Positions 27,521-34,537 of a stretch of 64,000 nt of DNA are shown here, one piece after another. Origin of the DNA: CAYMSF01 sp964392985 (GTDB lineage: Bacteria; Verrucomicrobiota; Lentisphaeria; Victivallales; Victivallaceae); assembly GCA_964392985.1 (NCBI GenBank), contig CAYMSF010000012.1:17720-81719 (forward strand), in the 5' to 3' direction. Numbering within the stretch: the stretch's first letter is position 1; each line of letters opens with the position of its first letter. The notes under the pieces were generated by a model, which had not been told where the DNA came from, searched no databases, and was given only the letters and a program-made list of their open reading frames with translations. A program made the translations under genes and the position numbers.

Positions 27521-27865
27521 TTATGCTTTGAGCATTGTTAATAACATTTTGAACTGTGTGATCGCTTTTACCGCATGAGGAATATTTGCCGGCATGATAA
27601 TTATACTGCCTGCCTTCAATGGATTCGGCGTGCCACCGATAATAAATTCGGCCTCGCCGTCAAGCACTTGGACAATCGCATCGAATGGCGCAGAGTGTTC
27701 ACTTAAATTCTGCCCTTCATCGAATGCAAAAACCGTAACTGTCCCGGATTTATTTTCTGCAATGGTACGACTGACAATGGCGCCAGGCGCGTATTGTACC
27801 AATTGGTTTAACTCATGCCCAATACCTTTTTCAACTTTGTTTTTCTGACCGCATGAACATTTCAT
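27521..27865 (-). CDS. Small cupin-domain protein
   Basis: 114 residues, a single cupin: SEHSAPFDAIVQVLDGEAEFIIGG and PLKAGSIIIMPANIPHAV, with metal-ligand-type His in SEHS and PHAV. The N-terminus has a Cys pair (KCSCGQKNK). Its neighbours on the same strand are a ferredoxin-like gene and an Rrf2 regulator, a grouping often seen in anaerobes, but a palindromic element lies between. Function unknown; a small-molecule or redox sensor is possible. Confidence 0.75.
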   Translation of the reverse strand: MKCSCGQKNKVEKGIGHELNQLVQYAPGAIVSRTIAENKSGTVTVFAFDEGQNLSEHSAPFDAIVQVLDGEAEFIIGGTPNPLKAGSIIIMPANIPHAVKAITQFKMLLTMLKA

Positions 27866-27907
27866 GATCTTTCTCCCATTTTTTATGATTTAGTTGTTCT
27901 GGAACTA

Positions 27908-28185
27908 TTTATACTCTATAAGGTTGAAATTTTTAAATAGACGAGTAGGATTGTGGATTGGATTTTTTCGGTCCGACTGATTGGCGATATGAATATCGCC
28001 TGAAGAAGGAACGGAAAAATACGGACACAAGACACACGTCGCAAAGCGGTTGCGATCTTTTGATTTTGGATTCGCACTCTTCGAAACTTTCGATACCACG
28101 GTATCGGCAGTCTCTCAGAATACGAACCAATTCTCAAAATCTTCGCAATCTATTTTAAAATTTCAACATTATTGAGTATAATTTG
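27908..28185. repeat. Palindromic MITE-like element with imperfect terminal inverted repeats
   Basis: The left arm (27908-27967, starting ATACTCTATAAGGTTGAAAT) and the reverse complement of the right arm (about 28125-28185, ATACTCAATAATGTTGAAAT) match at roughly three quarters of positions over nearly 60 bases. Inside, smaller perfect hairpins occur: GGCGATAT/ATATCGCC and GATACC/GGTATC, arranged symmetrically, so the whole stretch is one long imperfect palindrome centred near 28046. No reading frame looks like protein. The right arm encodes the last residues of the ferredoxin-like gene. Short relatives of the arm lie at 31366 and 56629. Confidence 0.6.
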
Positions 28186-28890
28186 TCCATTAATTCCGAC
28201 TATTATTTCGTTGAATGGAATATTTTTTCCTGAACCTGCGATTGCTTTCTGCGCCAATCCGGTAATGCCGCTGCAGCACGGTACTTCCATTCTCGCCGCT
28301 GTTACGCTGTTGATTGCGTTGTTGCTGATTATCTCTGTAAGTTTTTCCAGATAACTGCCGGTGTCGTCAAGTTTCGGACAGGCAATGATAATTTTTCTTC
28401 CGCGTAATAAATCACGTTGAAAGTTTCCATAGCTTACAGCAACACAATCAGCGCACAGTAGCAAGTCCGCACCTTCCCAGTATGGCGCCATAGTTGGAAC
28501 CAGATGCAGTTGTATCGGCCATTGCTGCAGTTCAGAAGCAGTATCAATCTTTCCGTCCGGTTTATTGTCCGGGCATATTTCACGTTTTATACTCATTGTC
28601 TGCATTCCGGGACAACCGCTATGATGTGCCGGTTTATTACTCTGCGCCGCTAATTTATCCAGACGGTTCTTTACAGCTTGTTCATCAAATTCAGCAGCAT
28701 CTCTTTCTTCAATAGTGATAGCGCCTTGAGGACATTCACCGAGGCATGCGCCAAGACCGTCACAATATATATCCTTTACTAATGCTGCCTTGCCGTCAAC
28801 CAGTTGAATCGCACCCTCGGCGCAGGCTCCAATGCAGAGTCCGCAACCGTTGCATTTTTCACTATCAATTTTTACTATCTTGCGAATCAT
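28150..28890 (-). CDS. 4Fe-4S dicluster ferredoxin-domain protein
   Basis: 246 residues. Two 4Fe-4S motifs lie at the N-terminus: CNGCGLCIGAC and CDGLGACLGECP, both near CxxCxxCxxxC pattern (the second has a longer first gap). The C-terminal 130 residues contain four or more further Cys (LLCADCVAVSYGNF, IIACPKLDD, VPCCSGI) and may bind another cofactor. Likely an electron carrier or redox sensor in the cytoplasm. It starts 11 nt after the Rrf2 gene, so regulator and ferredoxin form an operon. Its last ten codons (IILNNVEILK) and stop lie in the arm of a palindromic repeat. Confidence 0.8.
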   Translation of the reverse strand: MIRKIVKIDSEKCNGCGLCIGACAEGAIQLVDGKAALVKDIYCDGLGACLGECPQGAITIEERDAAEFDEQAVKNRLDKLAAQSNKPAHHSGCPGMQTMSIKREICPDNKPDGKIDTASELQQWPIQLHLVPTMAPYWEGADLLLCADCVAVSYGNFQRDLLRGRKIIIACPKLDDTGSYLEKLTEIISNNAINSVTAARMEVPCCSGITGLAQKAIAGSGKNIPFNEIIVGINGQIILNNVEILK

Positions 28891-28901
28891 AACGCCACCT
28901 T

Positions 28902-29315
28902 TTATTTATTGATTAAATCTTTTAATGTTGTATTTACAAAAAAATCTTTTACTTGTACATTTATTCCCAGAATAAATTTCCCAAGGACACAACCATTGCC
29001 GGCACATACTGTCGGGTTCAACAGACAATTACTTTCAGGAAATTCGCCCTCGACTGCTTTATAAATGTCAATCAGACGTATATCTGCCGGTTCGCGCTTC
29101 ATTTCAAAACCACCGCCGGGTCCGGCAATCGACTTAACCAGTCCTGCTCGAACTAAAGCGCGCATTACTTTCGATAAATGCGCCGCCGAGAACGATAACT
29201 TTGCCGCCATAGTGACTGTTGTCGGTCTTGTCCCGGTTCCATTACCGCCAATCAATACGCAGGCGTGTAAACCCAGTGTCAACGCTTCTGATATTTTTAA
29301 CATATTCTGAGACAT
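28902..29315 (-). CDS. Rrf2-family transcriptional regulator
   Basis: 137 residues. The Rrf2 winged helix is visible: LTLGLHACVLI, MAAKLSFSAAHLSKVMRALVRAGLVKSIAGPGGGFEMKR (in pattern). A three-Cys set, SNCLLNPTVCAGNGC, is where IscR and NsrR hold their Fe-S cluster, so it probably senses redox state, NO or Fe-S status. A perfect 20-bp palindrome overlapping its promoter suggests self-repression. The ferredoxin gene follows by 11 nt. Confidence 0.87.
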   Translation of the reverse strand: MSQNMLKISEALTLGLHACVLIGGNGTGTRPTTVTMAAKLSFSAAHLSKVMRALVRAGLVKSIAGPGGGFEMKREPADIRLIDIYKAVEGEFPESNCLLNPTVCAGNGCVLGKFILGINVQVKDFFVNTTLKDLINK

Positions 29316-29344
29316 CTTTATAACCTGTACTGTTAATTATTGTT

Positions 29345-29364
29345 GTATTGTAGTACTACAATAC
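29345..29364. promoter_or_regulatory. Perfect 20-bp palindrome, likely Rrf2 operator
   Basis: GTATTGTAGTACTACAATAC is a perfect dyad 30 bases upstream of the Rrf2 start codon. On the minus strand it covers the probable -10 box TATTGT (29363-29358), which lies 16 nt after a -35-like TTGATA (29385-29380). A bound dimer would block RNA polymerase. Confidence 0.6.
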
Positions 29365-29472
29365 CGTGATATTATTAAATATCAATGGCTTTAATAAAAA
29401 ATAATGAAAAAATATTTTGTTAATGCTTAGGAAGTTATTAAATATGAGAAGATACTCGAGTTTACTGGAATA

Positions 29473-31356
29473 TTATTGGCGGTTGATTTTGTCAAGTTCT
29501 TCCCACCGGTGAAAGAGAGTTTCGAGGCAATTTCTTGCGGTGTTCAGTTCCTCATGCAATTGACCGCTTTGCGAGCCGTATCTGGTGAAAAAATCGGGGG
29601 AGGCAAAGATACTTTCAATACGGCTGATTTCCGTTTCGGCAGTAATTATTTTACTTTCAATATTTTCCAGTTCCATTTTCTCGCTGAATTTTAATTTGCG
29701 GATTTTGTCTGCTGCTGGTGATTCAGTAATTTTGCCTGCCGGTTTAACGGGTTCTTTTTTTGTTACCGGCGAGTTGTTACGGCGACTGAGGTAGTAATCG
29801 TAGTCACCGGTGGTGGTAGTAATTTTACCGTCATCCTCGATGGCAATGATATGCGAACAGATGCGGTTGAGGAAATAACGATCATGGCTGACTACCACCA
29901 GACAACCGGAGTAGTTTGCCAATGCTTCCTCAAGTAAACGCAATGTTGCCAGGTCAAGGTCATTGGTGGGTTCGTCCAGGATAAGAAAATTACCGCCCTG
30001 TTTTAGTATTTTCGCCAACATTAAACGGGCGCGCTCTCCGCCGGAAAGGCGGTCAATGCGGGTATTGATGCGTTCATCGGAGAATAGAAATCGCCGCAAA
30101 TAGGTCCATACGCTGACTTTGTCACTGCCCACGAAGGTAGTCTGATTGCCTTCGCCGATTTCATCGAATACGGTATTTCCCGGGTTTAATTTAATTCTGC
30201 CCTGATCAACATAATTAAATTCGACGGTATCGGCGATTTCGACCTGTCCTGAATCAGGTTTAAGCGAGCCGGTGATGAGTTTGAGCAAACTTGTTTTACC
30301 GCTGCCGTTGCGTCCGACTATGCCCACCCGCATTCCCGATTTAAACTCGTAGCTGAATTCGCTGAAAAGGGGTGAACCGGCTTGATATGACAAGGATACA
30401 TTATTTAAATTGACTATTTTATTGCCCAGGCGACTGGCGGCCGGGATAACAAGGTCAATATCGCGTTCCCGTGCCGGCGCGGTACTGGCCGATATTTCGT
30501 CAAAACGTTTTACCCTGCCGAGATTGCGTTTCAATCTGGCTTTAGGTGAACGTCTGACCCATTCCACTTCAGACCGGAGAAACGCCTGACGTTTCGACTC
30601 CTGTTCGTCTTCGGCATATTCACGTTCAGCTTTTGCCTCGATAAAATCAGCATAGCTGCCATTATATGAATATAGTTTGCCGTTATTTAATTCAATGATC
30701 CGTGTCGCCAGACGGTCGAGAAAATAGCGGTCATGGGTGACGAAAACACAAGTGCCGCGATAACCGATCAGAAAATTCTCAATCCAGATAACCGTATCTG
30801 TATCAAGATGGTTAGTTGGTTCATCAAGTAACAACAGATCAGGCTCGCCAACTACTGACTGTGCAAGTGCCACCCTCCGTTTCTCCCCGCCGGAAAGCGA
30901 GGTGCAGACACGTTCTCCATCCGGAAGATTCAACCGTTCCATGACCGTGCAGATTTTATGATCAAGGTTCCAGGCATTGAAGCGTTTAATTTCAGTTTCC
31001 ACCCTGGCGTGTTCCGCTGAATGCGGAGGGACCGCATCGTAACGGGCAAGCAGTCCTTCAAAATAATTGAGACCGGCCTTAATATTGGCATAAACCGATA
31101 ATTCTTCATTAATTGAGAATTCCTGCGGCATAAATGCCACCCGAAGGTCTCTGGCAAAAGCAACTTTACCTTGCCCGGGTTGTTCAATTCCAGTCAATAT
31201 ACGCAGTAACGTTGATTTGCCGGAACCGTTACGTCCGACCAGACCGACGCGTTCGCCTTCATGTACCGACAATGCGGTATCATTGAGCAAACATTGACTG
31301 CCAATATTCAATGTCAGGCCTTCGCCGGCAAATATCACCTTAACTGCTTCCGCCAT
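29473..31356 (-). CDS. uup: ABC-F family ATPase, Uup type
   Basis: 627 residues with two ABC cassettes and no membrane helices. First cassette: GLVGRNGSGKSTLLR, LSGGEKRRVALAQ, LLLDEPTNHLD. Second: GIVGRNGSGKTSLLK, LSGGERARLMLAK, LILDEPTNDLD. The linker holds the ABC-F arm (ERDIDLVIPAASRLGNKIV), and the last 90 residues form the coiled-coil tail typical of Uup. The family acts on the ribosome in translation or on DNA structure; Uup limits precise transposon excision in E. coli. Transcribed alone. Confidence 0.9.
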   Translation of the reverse strand: MAEAVKVIFAGEGLTLNIGSQCLLNDTALSVHEGERVGLVGRNGSGKSTLLRILTGIEQPGQGKVAFARDLRVAFMPQEFSINEELSVYANIKAGLNYFEGLLARYDAVPPHSAEHARVETEIKRFNAWNLDHKICTVMERLNLPDGERVCTSLSGGEKRRVALAQSVVGEPDLLLLDEPTNHLDTDTVIWIENFLIGYRGTCVFVTHDRYFLDRLATRIIELNNGKLYSYNGSYADFIEAKAEREYAEDEQESKRQAFLRSEVEWVRRSPKARLKRNLGRVKRFDEISASTAPARERDIDLVIPAASRLGNKIVNLNNVSLSYQAGSPLFSEFSYEFKSGMRVGIVGRNGSGKTSLLKLITGSLKPDSGQVEIADTVEFNYVDQGRIKLNPGNTVFDEIGEGNQTTFVGSDKVSVWTYLRRFLFSDERINTRIDRLSGGERARLMLAKILKQGGNFLILDEPTNDLDLATLRLLEEALANYSGCLVVVSHDRYFLNRICSHIIAIEDDGKITTTTGDYDYYLSRRNNSPVTKKEPVKPAGKITESPAADKIRKLKFSEKMELENIESKIITAETEISRIESIFASPDFFTRYGSQSGQLHEELNTARNCLETLFHRWEELDKINRQ

Positions 31357-31365
31357 TATTTATCC

Positions 31366-31393
31366 TTAAAATTTCAACATTATATAGTTTATT
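31366..31393 (-). repeat. Solo arm of the palindromic repeat family, upstream of uup
   Basis: On the minus strand ACTATATAATGTTGAAATTT matches the arm of the element at 27908-28185 (ACTCAATAATGTTGAAATTT). It lies just before the uup start and contains a TATAAT-like box, so it may serve as the uup promoter. Confidence 0.4.
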
Positions 31394-31441
31394 ATTTACT
31401 TGAAGTGTATTATGATGCAATATTCAGACAGGTGGCAATAT

Positions 31442-31753
31442 TCAATCAGTTTCCGGTTTTAATTTTTCTTCATTGCCTTGCAGCAGTATGTCAACCGGAG
31501 TGAGATATTTTTTTTTGTTATTGCAATCTTTGCAACTGGGTACAACATTACCGCGTGAACTCTTGCCACCGCGGACAATCGGAACGACATGATCCATTGT
31601 CAGTTCTGATACCGTGAATTTCTGATGGCAATAATGACAAATCCCTTTGGCAAGGATATTTTTCCACCACGTTGTCTGCCGTAAATCTCTGGCTTTCTGT
31701 TTTTCCATGGCAACGTGCCTGGGGTCTTTTTGAATTTCAATCCATTCATCCAT
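31442..31753 (-). CDS. HNH endonuclease-domain protein
   Basis: 103 residues. GICHYCHQKF (a CxxC zinc pair), LTMDHVVPIVRGGKSSRGNVVPSC (the HNH core DHVVP..GG..N) and CKDCNNKKK (second CxxC) give a complete HNH zinc-bound fold. The N-terminal third is charged and helical. Stand-alone HNH proteins of this size are often nicking or repair-type nucleases of unknown duty. No phage, intron or restriction gene is adjacent, but repeat sequences resembling insertion-sequence ends lie just upstream. Confidence 0.85.
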   Translation of the reverse strand: MDEWIEIQKDPRHVAMEKQKARDLRQTTWWKNILAKGICHYCHQKFTVSELTMDHVVPIVRGGKSSRGNVVPSCKDCNNKKKYLTPVDILLQGNEEKLKPETD

Positions 31754-31772
31754 AATTCAGTATCTGTTCAGG

Positions 31773-31815
31773 TTGGCCGGAGTACACAATCTATTTTTTG
31801 TCCGGAGTGCACAAC
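31773..31815. repeat. Two 18-bp direct repeats, possible insertion-sequence end
   Basis: TTGGCCGGAGTACACAAT (31773-31790) and TTGTCCGGAGTGCACAAC (31798-31815) agree at 15 of 18 positions with a 25-bp period. Multiple repeated ends of this sort are known for IS21-family elements, but no transposase is present. They could also be a pair of regulator sites. Confidence 0.4.
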
Positions 31816-32244
31816 AATACCATTTTTTATGGTCATTGTCAAGTTGCTATCTGAGAATCTTTACCACGGTTTCAGCATATTAACCTATTTGCGTCATAAG
31901 TTATGTTATATCAACTATGGAATATCAATACACGTCCTTTCCCTGCTTGATTTTTCTTTACTTTATCCAGAAATATAAATTTTGCGGACATTCGTAAAAA
32001 TTCAAAAGTCAAAGAACTTCTTCCCGAAAATAAGGCTATATAACAATACTTAAATTAAATATTTCATCTGTTTCCATCAATCAGGAATATTTTGCCGTCT
32101 ACAAATTTGTTATATAAATGCGCTTACAAAAATGTAGTATGCGGTATGCGCAGTTACAATTTTGTCAGTTTATTTGCCGGTGCGATTTTGTTAAAAAATA
32201 TGTAAGTATTTTATGATTAATGAATTGCAAATATTGTATAAAAG
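31816..32244. other. Intergenic region before the amt operon
   Basis: About 430 AT-rich bases with no convincing ORF. It presumably holds upstream activator sites for the sigma-54-like promoter at 32245, but I could not identify a clear NtrC-type dyad. Confidence 0.35.
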
Positions 32245-32261
32245 TTGGCATGTTCTCTGCT
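32245..32261 (+). promoter_or_regulatory. Candidate sigma-54 promoter of amt
   Basis: TTGGCATGTTCTCTGCT matches the -24/-12 pattern, with GG and GC exactly 10 nt apart. Transcription would begin about 12 nt after the GC, giving a leader near 200 nt before the amt ATG at 32470. Nitrogen-regulated amt-PII operons are classic sigma-54 targets. The leader contains a short hairpin (AAATGC/GCATTT) and a 25-codon GTG-started frame at 32297-32374. Confidence 0.6.
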
Positions 32262-32469
32262 TTAAAGAAAACAAATATATAACGTGAAAGGTGATAGTGG
32301 GATCCGGAACTGTTGCAGTGATGTTTGTGACAGTTGTTAAATGCGGTGCATTTGTAGATGCCACGGTTGCCTGAAAGGTGTTGAAATATGCGACAACAAA
32401 AATTGTTATAACGTGGATGTTTATTTGTTCTATTGAGTAGTTATAAAAAATAAGGAAAAAGAAGATACT

Positions 32470-33873
32470 ATGAAAAAAATAATTAAATTTACGAGGTATT
32501 TGTTGTTGTCGGCCATATTTATGTTGCCGGCGTTAGTTTTGGGCGCAGATGCACCAGTTGCAGCAGCTCCGGCAGCCGCGCCTGCGGTTCCTGTTGTTGC
32601 TGCGGCTGCTGCAGCGGTATCAAAAATCAGTGCTGGCGATACTGGCTGGGTTTTAATATGTACCGCGCTTGTGATGTTGATGACCGTGCCCGGTCTGGCA
32701 TTTTTCTACTGCGGTTTAGTCCGCAAGAAGAATGTATTATCGGTGTTAATGCAGTGTTTTGCAATTATGTGTCTGGTCAGTGTGCATTGGGTAGTTATCG
32801 GTTATAGTCTCTCCTTTGGTCCCGATGTCGGCGGCAAAGGTTTGATTGGCAGTCTGGAATGGGCGTTTTTGAACGGTGTCGGATTGGAACCGCATGATTT
32901 TTATGCGACGACTGTGCCACATCAGGCGTTCATGATATTCCAGGCGATGTTTGCTGTTATTACTCCGGCGTTGATTATCGGCGCGTTTGCAGAGCGGATG
33001 AAATTTATCAGTTTTTGTGTATTCACGCTGTTGTGGTCAACATTTGTTTATTGTCCACTGGCACACTGGGTGTGGGCGAATGGCGGTGCACTTGGAACAG
33101 CTGGCGGTATTGGCGCGCTGGACTTTGCCGGTGGTACTGTCGTACATATTAATGCCGGTATGGCGGCGCTTGCCGCGGTTATTATTCTGGGTAAACGCAA
33201 AGGTTATCCGGAAAAAATTTCTCCGCCGCATAATCTGCCGTTCGTAGCGCTTGGCGCGGGCTTGTTGTGGTTTGGCTGGTTCGGATTTAATGCAGGAAGC
33301 GCGTTAAGTGCCAATGGTTTGGCAGTAAGTGCATTTGTAATGACACATATTGGTGCGGCAGTGGCTGGAATCACCTGGGCGGTGATGGACTTGATATTCA
33401 ATCGCCGTCCGACGGTTCTGGGTATTCTTACCGGAGCAGTAGCAGGTTTGGTAGCAATTACACCGGCATGCGGATTTGTCAATCTGTTTGGATCGTTCGG
33501 AGTTGGCATTGGCGCCGGCGTGATATGTTATGCCTCAGTTGCATTCCTCAAGCCGAAATTCCACTATGATGATTCGCTGGATGCGTTTGGCGTGCATGGT
33601 ATCGGTGGTATCTGGGGAGCCTTGGCTACTGGATTATTCGCGACTAGTTCGGTTAATTCGGCCGGAGCCAATGGTCTCTTCTATGGTAATCCTGGTTTGT
33701 TCATGATTCAGTTCAAGGCGGTTGTAATCACTATGGTATTTTCCTTTGTCGCCTCATTGATACTGTTAAAGGTAGTTGATAAAGTGATGGGCTTAAGTGT
33801 TTCTGACCATGAAGAACGCATTGGTTTGGATTTGAGTGAACATAGAGAAGCCGCATATACATTAATTGACTAA
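32470..33873 (+). CDS. amt: Ammonium transporter, copy 1
   Basis: 467 residues. A signal-peptide-like segment (YLLLSAIFMLPALVLGA) and an Ala/Val-rich stretch precede the Amt core. Signatures include MTVPGLAFFYCGLVRKKNVL, DFAGGTVVHINAGMAALAA (in pattern), GFNAGSAL and HGIGGIWGALATG; the twin pore histidines are in VHIN/FGVHGIGG. It imports ammonium across the inner membrane. A PII gene follows 22 nt downstream, which normally blocks the channel when nitrogen is plentiful. Expression is probably sigma-54 dependent. Confidence 0.95.
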   Translation: MKKIIKFTRYLLLSAIFMLPALVLGADAPVAAAPAAAPAVPVVAAAAAAVSKISAGDTGWVLICTALVMLMTVPGLAFFYCGLVRKKNVLSVLMQCFAIMCLVSVHWVVIGYSLSFGPDVGGKGLIGSLEWAFLNGVGLEPHDFYATTVPHQAFMIFQAMFAVITPALIIGAFAERMKFISFCVFTLLWSTFVYCPLAHWVWANGGALGTAGGIGALDFAGGTVVHINAGMAALAAVIILGKRKGYPEKISPPHNLPFVALGAGLLWFGWFGFNAGSALSANGLAVSAFVMTHIGAAVAGITWAVMDLIFNRRPTVLGILTGAVAGLVAITPACGFVNLFGSFGVGIGAGVICYASVAFLKPKFHYDDSLDAFGVHGIGGIWGALATGLFATSSVNSAGANGLFYGNPGLFMIQFKAVVITMVFSFVASLILLKVVDKVMGLSVSDHEERIGLDLSEHREAAYTLID

Positions 33874-33895
33874 ATCATAAGTAAGGAGTCAGATC

Positions 33896-34237
33896 ATGAA
33901 ATATATAATTGCAGTTATCCAGCCCGACCGTCTTGATGACGTGTTGGAAAAGCTGGAAGAGAAGGAGATTCACCTGGTGACCGTAACCAGTGTCATGGGA
34001 CGCGGACGGCAGAAGGGTATCGCCGCAGTTTACCGCAGTCATACCGAAGCGGGAAGCCTGTTGAAGAAGACTAAACTGGAAATCGGGGTGAACGATGAGT
34101 TCGTTGCCCCGGCAGTAGAGGCAATCATAAAAGGCGCTCAGACTGGCGAGATCGGTGACGGCAAAATCTTCGTAATGGATATGGAGAGTTGCATTCGCAT
34201 CCGTACCAGAGAAAAGGGCAATACCGCAATAGGATAA
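33896..34237 (+). CDS. glnK: PII signal protein, copy 1
   Basis: 113 residues, PII length. IIAVIQPDRLDDVLEKLEE, GRGRQKG, and TGEIGDGKIFVMDMESCIRIRT are the family signatures and keep the ATP/2-oxoglutarate-binding residues. Aligned to E. coli GlnB without gaps, the uridylylation site Tyr51 is Glu and the T-loop tip reads YRSHTEAGSLLKK, so GlnD-type control is lost. It should regulate the adjacent Amt channel by nucleotide and 2-oxoglutarate binding alone. A strong AAGGAG site precedes it. Confidence 0.9.
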   Translation: MKYIIAVIQPDRLDDVLEKLEEKEIHLVTVTSVMGRGRQKGIAAVYRSHTEAGSLLKKTKLEIGVNDEFVAPAVEAIIKGAQTGEIGDGKIFVMDMESCIRIRTREKGNTAIG

Positions 34238-34247
34238 TATTAAAACC

Positions 34248-34278
34248 ATTCCCGGTCTGTTGAAAAACGACCGGGAAT
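34248..34278 (+). terminator. Hairpin between the two amt-PII units
   Basis: ATTCCCGGTC pairs with GACCGGGAAT, a perfect 10-bp stem with an 11-nt loop, 10 nt after the PII stop. No T-run follows (atatttaaag), so it may act as a processing site or partial terminator. Confidence 0.45.
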
Positions 34279-34412
34279 ATATTTAAAGAACTGGAACAAA
34301 TAACCGGTTGTTTTTTCAGAGTATCTGGCATTGCCAGGATAAGGAAAAAAAGCAGGTTGTTGTGTGCCAGTTCTTTCTTGTATTTAAAAAACATAACACT
34401 GGAGGATTTGAA

Positions 34413-34511
34413 ATGCTGTACAGAGAATGGGTCTTATTGAGAGGCGCAAACGATGCGTTCGTGGAATCGGATGGAAGTTGTTTAATACCGCAATGTCAAC
34501 AAATTCAATAA
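34413..34511 (+). CDS. Possible 32-codon leader ORF upstream of the second amt
   Basis: ATG at 34413 follows GGAGG by 7 nt, an ideal ribosome site, and the frame runs MLYREWVLLRGANDAFVESD to TAA at 34511. It ends 26 nt before the second amt start. It could be a regulatory leader peptide or a small protein, or a chance frame. No homologue is recognised. It is not similar to the frame in the first amt leader. Confidence 0.4.
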   Translation: MLYREWVLLRGANDAFVESDGSCLIPQCQQIQ

Positions 34512-34537
34512 TAACCACATCAATTAAGGGGATTGAA

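Noticed and set aside
27905..28158. Several overlapping frames on both strands as small proteins
   Set aside because: The stretch is a palindromic element; open frames in several phases follow from its composition and symmetry, and none has a ribosome site or family pattern.
32262..32469. Glutamine-type riboswitch in the amt leader
   Set aside because: I could not find the conserved glnA-motif core; only a short hairpin is visible, so a riboswitch is not supported.
34308..34511. 67-codon frame extending the leader ORF upstream
   Set aside because: The upstream part has no ribosome site; only the ATG at 34413 with GGAGG is plausible.
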